From Phorcus lineatus (lineage: Eukaryota > Mollusca > Gastropoda > Trochida > Trochidae), in NCBI GenBank assembly GCA_921293015.1, contig OV121088.1:31037645-31101644 (forward strand): a DNA stretch of 64,000 nt, given 5' to 3'. The notes beneath the pieces are model-generated. The model was given only the letters and a program-made list of their open reading frames with translations. It searched no databases and was not told where the DNA came from. The translations under genes were made by a program, and so were the position numbers. Positions 48,064-63,035 of this stretch are shown here, piece by piece (within the stretch, counting starts at the first letter, position 1; each line of letters opens with the position of its first letter).

Positions 48064-48217
48064 CTTAAACGCATATTAACTAGAATAGTCGCACACAACA
48101 TGGTGATAAAAAGTCAGTAACCTCAAGAGTTAAAAAAGTTCATCTATTGTGACTATTATGTTGATTGATGATATATTTACCTCTTCCAAATGAATACTTT
48201 TTTCCTGTTTTCTTTGA

Positions 48218-48855
48218 ATTTATCAATTTATACTCATATATTATTCAAATTTATACAGCTGCATTCCGAATGATTGTTCACTTAATGAAATATTTTAGTA
48301 CAAAGTTCACATAATTTAAATTCAGTTTAGATGTCAGTATAATAATTTAGGATATATACAATTATTAAATGTGTGAAATTTATAACTTGACCAATATCAA
48401 TGAATAACCATCAATCTGCAATAATGACCCTTGGTTGTAGGTTGTTCCTCTTCATTTTCATTACTTCTCTGATATACTAAGTGTTATGTTCTCGTCATTT
48501 CAAACTACTTTAACGACTCTCGTGCATTCATAACGATATCATTTTCCTTCATTCAGACTAATTCATTTTTTACTTAAATTAAGTATCATATCAGCATATA
48601 TATATCTTCTATGAAATGATCTATAAAGGCATCTTACTAACATTATACATTTTGATCATCAGAATCGGTTTTTCTTTGAATTTATCAATTTATACTCATA
48701 TATTATTCAAATTTATACAGCTGCATTCCGAATGTTTGTTCACTTAATGAAATATTTTAGTACATAATTTAAATTCAGTTTAGATGTCAGTATGATAATT
48801 TAGGATATATACAATTATTAAATGTGTGAAATTTATAACTTGACCAATATCTAAA
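48218..48855. repeat. 185-bp direct repeats bracketing a 264-bp segment
   Basis: Copies at about 48218-48400 and 48671-48855 are nearly identical apart from small indels ('tttctttgaatttatcaatt', 'ttaaatgtgtgaaatttat'). The intervening 48405-48668 recurs at 52089-52352. Confidence 0.9.
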
Positions 48856-48999
48856 AGCCTTATGATACCATATATAGCTTTGTAATTCGGTTCATTAGAA
48901 CCTTAGCCGTTGGCTGTCAGTTTAAAGTGACTTCAAAGAGAATACAGAATCAAGCCAGAATCCCATTGTGTATCAAACAGTAACTTTAACCAACCCCAC

Positions 49000-49050
49000 C
49001 TGAACATCTTTTGTCAACTTTCTAACTCTTTGATATTTTACGACAAGTCC
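49000..49050 (-). CDS. Candidate basic 17-codon exon of the array gene
   Basis: Minus strand: acceptor 'tttttcctacag', 51 bases encoding GLVVKYQRVRKLTKDVQ, donor GTGGGG. Phase 0 at both borders fits the phase-0 exit of the cysteine exon, which lies about 0.6 kb upstream in the same unit (49555-49645). The homologue near 22.1 kb is frame-shifted. Function unknown; small and highly basic. Confidence 0.38.
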
Positions 49051-49554
49051 CTGTAGGAAAAATATAGATTATTTAATGTTTTATTAAATTGCAACTGTTA
49101 TGATATATCAAATGATATTGCTTGCGTCATACCATACACCATATTACTTTAGCGTTTGTTTTAATCCCAAGAATTTCACCGTTGATTTTTATTGATAATG
49201 CTGTATAAGCTTAATGGTTTTAAGTTGAAAAGGATTTCATGACATCACAAACTTGATATTCATGAAATATTGTTTTATTTGATAAAAGGTTTCCGGTTTC
49301 ATTTACTAATGTTTGAAAATATAAGCGTTTATAAGTTAATAAATTATAACCTTTGTGTTATCCTCAATCTTAGATATTTTAATTGTATACACAGTACGAT
49401 TTATGAAATATCAGCTGATGTAAAAACATTATTTGAGAAACGTTTGATGTCGCAGGAAACAATGTAACACTAGAGCCTCGTTCGTGTAAAAATGGTCCTT
49501 TTGATTTAGAAGAGCACATGCATAAAGCAACGTTTGGGACAAGCTCACAACACT

Positions 49555-49645
49555 CTTGGGTTCTCATGTGACACATCAGCTGACATAAAGGATGTTTAAG
49601 GTGAGAGACATACGTTCTATCACGTCTCTGACACTCTTGGGTCAC
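49555..49645 (-). pseudogene. Array gene cysteine exon, third copy without donor
   Basis: Open frame CQRRDRTYVSHLKHPLCQLM continuing to ECCELVPN, but the GTAAGA donor seen at 31222 is replaced, so splicing would fail. Confidence 0.45.
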
Positions 49646-49734
49646 TGGGGAGTCTTGTGTTTCTCTTTTTTTAGCTGCGAGTTATAGGTGATGGGACACT
49701 GGCACATTATCGTTGACTTTCTTGTGAAAGAAAG

Positions 49735-49860
49735 AATTTCGGAGTTCGAATCCCGCCCGGGGTTTGGTAACTTCATCTGCAGAAGAGAATGATTGCATGC
49801 TACACTAAATTTCATACTTTCGTGTGGCATACATATATTTGTGCAAAAGTGAATTAATGA
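49735..49860 (+). mobile_element. SINE fragment with tRNA-like B box
   Basis: GTTCGAATCCCG at about 49744 and 'cttcatctgcagaagagaat' parallel the SINE at 7545. It cuts into the array module right after 'ttgactttcttgtgaaa'. Confidence 0.6.
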
Positions 49861-51309
49861 ATTGGGTCAGACAATCACAAAAAGTTTTTAAAAGAACATT
49901 ACAGCTTAATGAAAGTCTTAGTAAATACATGCGTTTCACAGATTTACTATAACGCATATGGGATATAGTTTACATAACACAGATGAAAAATGGTAGCTAA
50001 ACTCAGGAGTAAATAAAATTGACACAATATTGAAAAAATACCATTAAAGCATTGACAACATAAAGGAACTTGAGTATCCCTTATAAATCACTAGTGGTTC
50101 AAATACTACAACAGTTGTAATTCATCAGTGAAAAGATGTCGTTGGACTCTTACACGTTTTAATGAAGGGTCTGAAGTATTCATCAATCGGTATAAACCAA
50201 ACGATTTTAACAACCACTGTTAAGCTTTTATAAGTATAAATCAACTTGGCTGCAATTTTGTTTTTCTTGGAAATATGTTAATTTCATTTGAAATTTGCCA
50301 TTTACCATTTACCTATTTTTTATTAATAAAAACTATAAACTAATTAAAATGTATCCAATTACTTTTTCCATATCAGCCACTTATAGAAGCAGTTATAATG
50401 TACAATGCACATATGAGATGTAAAAAAAAAGCATTGCTAATCTTGCACTTTTGGCCTGACAATCATCTACCTTCACTTGAGGACTTCATTTATTCAAGTT
50501 TTAATGCAGTCGAGTACTGGAATTAGATGACCCTATAACTTTAATCTTTTCTAACTATATCAACCGCTGACATTAAACAGTTAATACCTTTGTCATGGGT
50601 AAATGTCTTCATGAAAAGAATGGCACCCTAATGTCATTGTGATTTTGAATCATTTCTACAGCCATAATGAAAACCATGTGCATTTAGAAACCGAATTATT
50701 ATATTTTGGTATCTTTTGCATTTTTTTTTGCATTACATTTTTCTTTCTATTGGTGGACAAATAAATTGTGTTAATTGTATAAGGTTTAGGTTTTCTGATA
50801 CTATGATATCGAAAAACAAAAAAGGCTAAGGAAGAGTGAAGAAGTATTTCTTTAAAATTTGGGGGATGTTGAAGACGAAGAAGAATCGTTGTCATTTCAA
50901 ACAATTATAAATCACTAATAAACAGATACCTCTCAAAAATATATCGTGAACAAATGCTTCAAGTTTGCTGTGTCATACATTAATAGCTTATATGCACAAA
51001 GAGCAATCTTACAAAAATGTTTGGAATCCACAAATTTACCTTGCGGTCATCAGGATAAAAAAAAGTCCTAAAAAAACTAAAAACTAAAAAGTCCAAATAT
51101 ATGATATGCAAAGCACGTTTCTGTTTCTGAAAGTAATAACTTACCAATCGATAGACACCCACATAATTGCTTTGAATCTTAATAGTCACTATCGTGCGGA
51201 CTTAACATCTTTTTCAAGTGAAATCGAAAATATCAGTTGTTATCTTATTCGACATGTCTGAACATTTCACTTAAGAGGTGAGATATCAACAGCTATATCA
51301 TATCTATAA
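49861..51309. other. Array spacer, no gene seen
   Basis: 49940-50130 aligns with 32640-32850, and 50385-50465 with 42305-42400. About 50330-50385 corresponds to the uninterrupted DIRS target site. The frames at 50656-50904 and 50980-51189 (minus) have no recognisable domain. Confidence 0.45.
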
Positions 51310-51790
51310 GTATTTTATTACATGTTATTGAACAGTTTCTTACCCCTTTATGAAAGATATTTCTGTGATTTAACTATGATATGCTTATATTCTTTTATTA
51401 GGCTTAATTTATTAAATTTGTACATATACGAACGATTATCATGTGTTACATTTGAAATTAGTTTGTCTCTCTTTATCTTTAATGTGTGTAAGAATTGAAT
51501 TGACGCCTATGATATGAAATTGCAAAATATCCAACGAAGATTATCTTATCATTGCTGGTGAAGAACCATATTCTGTTAGTGAAGCTTCAAGACATCAAAA
51601 TTGAACACGCTATCTGTCAGATGATGTCAATTACTTATCCTCGTGGGATTTAAAGTTAATCATTTTGTCTATTTGCTGTGCCGATCTCCCCAACAGCTGT
51701 GAATCTTCTTGTGAGGTTGAAATTTGGCTTCAGTTGATCTGAAAGACGCTTCTACACTATCACCAAAATGCAAAAGGTGAAAAGTTTTAG
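51310..51790 (-). pseudogene. Array gene terminal exon, second copy
   Basis: Aligns with 24640-25150. The coding remnant reads KRLSDQLKPNFNLTRR and AVGEIGTANRQND then TAA, but a TAG replaces the first full codon after the acceptor. Many amino-acid-sparing differences from 24982-25082 suggest the two diverged while coding. Confidence 0.5.
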
Positions 51791-52088
51791 TCTAAATCAA
51801 GGAAAAACTAAAGGAATGGTATCGAAAATCGAGAGGTATATTATTCATATTAATAAAGACAGATCTTAGAAATCAAAAAGGTGTTTCAAAATAACTGTTA
51901 ATAATGGGTTAATTAGACTAATTAACTTCAATTTAACAAAGATCAAAAGAACATTTTGATCTAAAAACCTTTATATATTGTGTATATCAGCTACATTATT
52001 CTGATTTGGTACCAGAGGCCATGGGTCATTTTGTTATATATATATATATGAAAGATGTTATGAATAACCATTTATATTATTAGAATAA

Positions 52089-52352
52089 CCATCATTCTGC
52101 AATAATGACCCTCGGTTGTAGGTTGTTCCTCTTCATTTTCATTACTTCTCTGATATACTAAGTGTTATGTTCTTGTCATTTCAAACTACTTTAACGACTC
52201 TCGTGCATTCATAACGATATCATTTTCCTTCATTCAGACTAATTCATTTTTTACTTAAATTTAGTTTCATATCAGCATATATATATCTTCTATCAAAGGA
52301 TCTATAAAGGCATCTTACTAATATTATACATTTTGATCATCAGAATCGGTTT
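52089..52352. repeat. 264-bp repeat, partner of 48405-48668
   Basis: Near-identical over its length ('gtaggttgttcctcttcatt', 'cattacttctctgatatact', 'cataacgatatcattttcct'); no terminal repeats are visible. Confidence 0.92.
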
Positions 52353-52588
52353 CACCAGATACTGAATGTTTGATTATCTGGTAGACTATCGATTACAAAA
52401 TTCCGTGTTTATGAACAATGTATTGGAAATAATATCTTAGATATGTTATGATGTGGTGTATAATCAAATAAAGTCCAGCCCCTTTCTCTAAATCTAAATC
52501 GTCATTTCAGAATATTTTGTTTGATGGGCGATGTTATTCCATCTTATCTGAAATAATTGTCCATGTTATGTCACAACAACTTAAGTCA

Positions 52589-53974
52589 CATCTTCCTACG
52601 CAAAGCTTAACTATTGCCAGTCTCGAACTGTCCAAGTTAACCCTTGCTGCCGAGATAAGACTTTTCTGGCTTGATACCAGCGCCCTCACTGGCGAGTTTT
52701 AGTTATCTCCAGTTACCTCCCTTACTATGGCCAATCGTCGACGCCGTGTCATTTGCGATGTAATCAAAACCTGTTTGATCAGGTTACAAAGAAGTTGGCA
52801 TTGCAAACCTTTCAAACAAGAAGATTCAGTTTATAAATGTATTGATGGACGGAAAAGATGTTTTTGTTGTTATTAGGACCGGTTTTGGTAAATAAATAAC
52901 ATATCATATGACTGCACCCCTTATATTTTTCAAAGGGAAGTATGTAGGCCCATTTATCGTGGTCGTTACCATTATATAATTGTATTTTTTCATCAAATAA
53001 GTACAGTTTACACATTGTTTATTTTTAAATAGCTGGAAAATATGTGAAAATCAAATTTATAGGGGAGAAAATATTTTTAGACATACAATGAATAGTCTAT
53101 ATTGTCTATGCAATGTATATTAACAGAGGTGCCCTATTTTCAGGGCAATATTTCATGGAGAGAGAATAATTTTTATATCAAAGCACATACGAAGGAACCA
53201 AAGTAATATTTTCAAAAATGAAAATGACCCAGTGAAATCAGTGAAAATGGAAGTAAATATAACAATTGTTTTACTTTTTATATTTTTTTGTATTGACGAC
53301 ATGATATTTAAATGGTACACGCCAACATACCTGGTTTTTGACTGCAAGAAGTAAAGTTTGTTGAGAGTAACGTTTACTACCGCGATACAACGAGGTCGCA
53401 GGCTACTACATTTCGAGTGTTATGACATCGCGAAGTGTTCTAATTTTATCGGTTAATTTATGTAAAATTTAATCAATGTTCCGGTTCAACGGGTATTCAA
53501 TAAAGTTTTTGCAAGCACGAAAGATAAAACAATTGTACGATGACAGGAAATAAAGTCTTGCCGGGCGTAGTGCATCGAGTCGGTGCTTCAAATCATGGTC
53601 AATTTTATCGAGCTTGATTAGTTTACCGAAGCAAATTAAGAATAAATTCTTTGATAGGCCGCTGACCGCTATAGGGTTGTAGAAAAATAATAACGCAAAT
53701 CGGCTATAAACATCAATGAACTTGAATATATTGTTCATCGCTTTGGAGGCGGCACTTTCTCTTTACAAATCTTTCAGTCGACGGACTGCGACATGGGCGC
53801 ATCCATGTTTGTTCGAGTCCCCCGGATTTAGATTTTGCTAGGAGCTTTCTGATTGGACTATCTAATTCCTTTGCAGTAAGTTAGAGAGCTAGCACAGGAA
53901 AGTCTCGTGTCGGCAGCAAGGGTTAACTTGGACAGTTCGAGACTGGCAATAGTTAAGCTTTGCGTAGGAAGATG
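52589..53974. mobile_element. 1386-bp TIR transposon with 9-bp target duplication
   Basis: Termini CATCTTCCTACGC and its complement open 65-bp perfect inverted repeats, with weaker similarity to about 80 bp. CTTAAGTCA flanks both sides (52580-52588 and 53975-53983). A 9-bp duplication with long TIRs fits Mutator-like or Merlin-like elements. The only sizeable frame (53469-53738, minus) has no recognisable transposase motif, so it is probably non-autonomous. Perfect TIRs and target duplication imply a fairly recent insertion. Confidence 0.9.
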
Positions 53975-53983
53975 CTTAAGTCA

Positions 53984-58200
<4,217 letters not shown>

Positions 58201-58249
58201 CAGACAGAAAGTCAATTTAACAGGGCAACACGGGTCAGACATTTCTCCA
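58201..58249 (-). pseudogene. Array gene 'SDPCDLI' exon, decayed copy
   Basis: Acceptor 'ctgtttag' then GEMSDPC, after which the conserved pattern is lost (CPVKL). Confidence 0.4.
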
Positions 58250-59797
58250 CTAAACAGATATTTATAAAACACATCATGTAACAAGATTGTAAAAGTCAGA
58301 GTAAGTAATTGCATCATTGATTAACAAATTATTTACCGATGTACATATCAGGACTTTTTCAGAGGTAAGAGATTTGGATATAAAGATTTTTTTTTGATGA
58401 AATAAACAGTGAGGCATTTGTTTTGGTTGTGAACATTATCTTTTACTAACAAATAAACTATAAATGTGAATACTGACTGACAGTACAAAACAATTTAAAA
58501 GATTTTAATCATAACATTTTCAATTCTGTTTATTTACAGATAAGGTCAGAAAAGTTGATATCAAGAAGTATAAATTCATGAAGATGACGTCACCCTTTTA
58601 AGATAACAGTTCAAAGCAAACCTTGTCCCTGCCAAATTGAATAATAGAAATATCATGTGATATGTGTGAAGAGGGATGTATTTTTCATTTTATATATGAA
58701 TATCTGAATATATAAATTTTAATTTCTGCTCTGCAGACTTTTCTGAAAGAATTTCTCAATACCTTTGTCAAGACACAAGGCCTAGGGTCAGATAAAAATA
58801 TATAAGAAAACGTTGTCATGGAAAAAAGTGCACGTAAACATGAACGTGCACAAGCATTCCATTTTAAGCTTCGAAAACATCTCTTAATCATCAAATATAT
58901 ATATTATATATTACAGAGTTCAAATTAAAGGAGCACACAGTAAACTTATAAATGGTGTTATTCAGTCGCGAAGTATGGTTTGTATCTTAAAAGGTGTTCT
59001 CAGAAACATTATTGCTGAAGCTTCATAAATCGTAGTTTCATTTTCAATATGTCAAAAGTGTTATGCCTGTAAAATTCAATGTTATTAAATAGTTTTTCCG
59101 AATTATCACAAAACTCTAGTTTATCTTATTTATAAATCAGCTTCTCATAAATAATTTTGAGCCTTTTGCAGTCTTAAAAAAGTTTCGGTAAACATTGAAA
59201 TATAACTTATAAAAAGTAAGGATTCTTTTCGGTTTACCGTGTTATTAACTGAAATTTGATTTAGATTTGCCGCACTATTACCTTATGATAAAAATGTGAT
59301 TCAAATCTTAATGAAAAATCTTTATAATTTGTCGATATTAACTTTCATATTTCTTTTTAATGATAATTGATAAACCAACATGTTGTTTGATCAAATTCAA
59401 ATAGAAAATTATTACAGTGACTTTGATGAAGTGACAAGTTTTGACGAATATATTTAACCTAATTCTTTTGTATGTTATAAGTTAGATAATAAGATAATTA
59501 ATTTACCTCTAATCGAAAAACACTAGACGCCAATTGCTTACAGTTTTAATCGTGCACTTGTATTCAAATTATTAGTATGATTCTTAAATTTTTAATCATG
59601 GATTGAGTACTTCATACAGTGGCAGATGCTTGTAGGTCACATGACTGTCATATGATTAAAAAGCAAGACTTTTAAGACTAGAAATTTTCAATTATAATAG
59701 AAATAAAATGATTTTCCCTTGTAACGACACTTAAGAATTGAAACATAGCTAAATGTCAGCCTTTTAATGTTTATAAAAGAAACCATGGTGGTATGCT
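58250..59797. other. Intergenic, no gene seen
   Basis: AT-rich sequence with only short frames. Confidence 0.4.
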
Positions 59798-60264
59798 CAG
59801 TCTGATTAGATTCGACCGTGTTCCGAGGAATGCAAGTTTTTAAATATTAACTCTATAATAATAATAATAATAATATACATTTTAACGCCTAATATCCAGT
59901 GCGGGGCACTGCTCACTGGCGGTACATTATTACCCTGAAGGAATTGTACTACAGCAGCTACTTAGCGCTTCCGTACTTCCCTTATTCAGGTACCCATTTA
60001 TACAGCTGGGTTGACTGAGTGCAATGTGGATTAAGTGCCTTGCCCAAGGACACAACGCGGTATGAGACCCAGGTCACAAATGTTTGGTGTCTCGCGGCGG
60101 CGATAGGCCAGCATGCTAACCACTACACCACCGCGCTCGAACGTACTCTATCATGTACTGTCCATGTGGAGAGGAAAGTACCTGGTAAAAGACGTTTGAA
60201 TCCCGCTATCGTCAATATATAAAAACTTTTATTCCTCGGAACACGGTCGATTTTAATCAGACTG
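59798..60264. mobile_element. Palindromic MITE (long TIRs) interrupted by a SINE
   Basis: Ends CAGTCTGATT and its complement; the two halves are inverted copies over more than 60 bp ('ttccgaggaat', 'tatattgac', 'ctttcctctccac'). The internal tRNA-derived SINE is absent from the half copy at 11456-11570. No transposase. No clear target duplication seen. Confidence 0.8.
59856..60132 (-). mobile_element. SINE with tRNA-like head, minus strand
   Basis: Minus strand: the head 'tggtgtagtggttagcatg' is a good polymerase III A box. A degenerate B box lies near 60060. A central block containing 'tgtccttgggcaaggcactt' follows, then a (ATT)n tail (59856-59873). The central block resembles a highly conserved SINE domain shared among many marine invertebrates (memory; exact name not assigned). 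Confidence 0.82.
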
Positions 60265-60832
60265 GGTACAAGCTGGGACTAGGGACTATAAGAATTTTTC
60301 TCAGAAAATCATAAGAATCTTTAGCAATACGACTCCTGAAAAGTAGCAGCACGATTCGCTTCTCTCAAAAACTGGAAAATTTTCTGCTGCAATAATGGCG
60401 ACAAATCATGCCCAACGTCAACTGTCATCTCACGTTATCAATTCATTATCTTGTTTTGGCCTGTACTGATGCCTATAGTTGTCGCACACACCATCACTTT
60501 AACCTTTTATATCGTTCTCCAAGAAACTTCATGATTTTTTGGTCAACTTCAGATTATTAGACCACATATATTTGACTGTATGTGAAATACTTGTCAAGTA
60601 ATAGTCAAGCATTAAAAATTACATTTTATGTACATAAACAGACAAATTATTGACCGAATAGTACAATTTTTGAATTTCCATAAATACATAAGTAAATTTT
60701 CTTGAATGATATCAAGTATTTTTTCATTTTGTGATTGAATAAAGATACATTTTTAATATGCATAAGCACGATCAATACTCTATGAAAATTTATTTTGATC
60801 AAGGACTTAACAATCATGAATCATCAGTTTAC

Positions 60833-60901
60833 CTTGACCCGTGTCCGTTCATTTAAAGCAAGAAATCCTGTTATCAGCTCACTAGGGTCAGACCAGTCCC
60901 A
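60833..60901 (-). CDS. Candidate 'SDP' exon of the array gene with intact borders
   Basis: Minus strand: acceptor 'tatccgtttcag', 23 codons starting WDWSDPSELITGF and ending NERTRVK, donor GTAAAC. Related copies lie at 30435-30506, 47985-48063, 58201-58249 and 63390-63446. This copy is one base shorter near its 5' end than the others, so its true phase is uncertain. Confidence 0.35.
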
Positions 60902-61293
60902 CTGAAACGGATATCAACAAAACTTGCAAGACATAAATTGGAGATAAAAAGTCAATAACCTTATTGTTAAATTGAGATGATGTATTCATTACGTGTGACA
61001 ATTACTAGTCGTCATTATTTACATTGTTCTTTCAAACAAATGTTCTTTGTTGCATTTTCCTATTATTTTCAAAACCTAAAAACAGAGTTTAAAATAGAAT
61101 CAATAAATCGTCAAATGAGAAAATGAAACAAGTCAACAATTTATATGGATTATTCAAAGTGTAGTTGTTTTGATCATCCGGCAACATACAATATATCTAA
61201 ATAAATAATCAATATTTTACATGAGGAGAAAAGTTCTTAAATGTACACTTGTAAATGAAAACAGAGTCAAGGTGCAATCATAGAAGACTTCCA

Positions 61294-61411
61294 GGGCCTC
61301 CTTTCACAAAGCCCTAAGGTGATCGTAAGTCCTTAAGGTAACCTCAGTGCAACGTTAAAGTATGGGAGTTAAGGTTAACCTTAGTTAATGTTACTTTGTG
61401 AAAGCAGGCCC
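61294..61411. mobile_element. 118-bp MITE, copy 1
   Basis: Imperfect inverted ends 'gggcctcctttcacaaagc' and 'gctttgtgaaagcaggcc'-type. About 90% similar to 62272-62388. Confidence 0.8.
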
Positions 61412-62271
61412 AGTTGTTGTTATTATTGTATTCTCATTCTCCTTCTTGTTTAGCTACGTTAATGATGAACAATATTTCTTACAAAACTGTTCATTATCAT
61501 TAAACTGTCAAATGCAAACTTTGCTGTTTTAGTTGCCACGTGTACAACTTATGAAATACAATCCTTAATTGATATATATCCTTGTAATTGATATTTTATG
61601 TGTGTTCATAAGACACCTTGTTACGACACGTGTGTCTACATATCAGTATTTTCGAGCGGGAGCGAGTGTCGTGAACATAGTAAGTCATGGGCAGGAATTT
61701 GATATTCTGTTTATTACCGAAGTTGCGAAATCAAAGTAAATCAGATCAACCTCAAAGGCGGATAACTCGCCCTCATTGTATTTGGAATGCATCGTCATAG
61801 TCTGTGACAACTGTGGCGTCAAAGCATTGTTTATTATGTGACAATGAAAAAAGTGATTTTTTGCCCTAGAGCATCGTCTGAAAAATATAAACCTCAATAT
61901 GTTTGCCTCGTAGGCAACATACGTCCAAAAAGCTACCCTTCATCAGTCATCACTTATCATAGCTGCATTTAGTTATAACCAATGTATTCTTAACAAATTG
62001 TCGAATGTGTGATTTGCTTACCCTTATCTGTTGAACATATTGTTAAGCTTTCATTATTCATCTTTTGCCATAAATTATAGTTATCCATTTATGACTTTAT
62101 CTAATACATATTGCCAACATATGACCCTTTCAATTACATTCATATTATTTCAGTATAATATTTCATTACTTTTGTATTCGTGTAATTACAATATTGCATT
62201 TTTATGATCCCATTCATCTACCTAGGATATTACCTATGTTCATTATCAGATAAGATGTTATCCAGTGAGCA
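61412..62271. other. Intergenic, no gene seen
   Basis: Nothing supportable beyond AT-rich DNA. Confidence 0.4.
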
Positions 62272-62388
62272 GGGCCTCCTTTCACAAAGCCTTAAGGTGA
62301 TCGTAAGTCCTGAAGGTAACCTTAGTGCAATGTTAAAGTATGGAAGTTGAGCTTAACCTTAGTTAAGGTTGCTTTGTGAAAGCAGGCC
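62272..62388. mobile_element. 117-bp MITE, copy 2
   Basis: Same orientation as copy 1 about 1 kb away, with the ends GGCCT...AAAGC and complement better preserved. Confidence 0.82.
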
Positions 62389-62921
62389 AAGGACGTAAAA
62401 ACACACACTGATATAGGCGATACAATCTAGGTTGTCATGTTATGTGTTCCTCAAATCTCTGGGGTTTTTTTTAGCGTGTTTAAAGTTTGAAAGCTACATA
62501 ATGTTATAAATACTTTTGACTATTTATTTTAGCTTGTAGTTTACATACGGTCAATAGTTGTATCTGTTACAAAGAAAAAACGTTTTCTATTGAAAGTATA
62601 TTGTAAAAATCTTAAACTGCAAAGTCGTGAAATCAATTCAAATTTCTAAAAGATTTTATATGTAGAGGATCACATATCAGTGATAAAAGAACAATATACC
62701 TTAATACTGGAACAATTGTTAACAAAACTGCAAGTTCATATAAGTACAATGTACTATAGCAACAGAGAGTGTTTGGTCTAGGGTAATTCTTTCTACAAGG
62801 ATCAAAGAACCAGACTCATTTCCTAGCTGGACCATTCATTTCCCTGTCTTGTGTACTTACTGGCGTTTAATATAAGACATTGAATTACATGCCCTGATTA
62901 CTATATATAAATTCAACATCA

Positions 62922-63035
62922 ATGGATACACAACATATGGGACAAGTTGATATTACTGAACTTATATCGGCATTCACATCGACGCTGTCTTCAAGCAACA
63001 GAAAGGCCAAATATGTATTAAGAAGATCAAATCAG
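62922..63035 (+). CDS. Candidate first coding exon of an unknown gene
   Basis: ATG opens 38 codons (MDTQHMGQVDITELISAF, then SSSNRKAKYVLRRSNQ) ending exactly at a consensus donor CAG|GTGAGT, phase 0. It is the only plus-strand frame in this part with codon-like composition and a perfect donor. No homologue was recognised and no second exon is found before the window ends, so it may be chance. Confidence 0.3.

Noticed and set aside
53469-53738. Transposase of the 1.39-kb TIR element
   Set aside because: Only 89 residues and no recognisable catalytic or DNA-binding motif.
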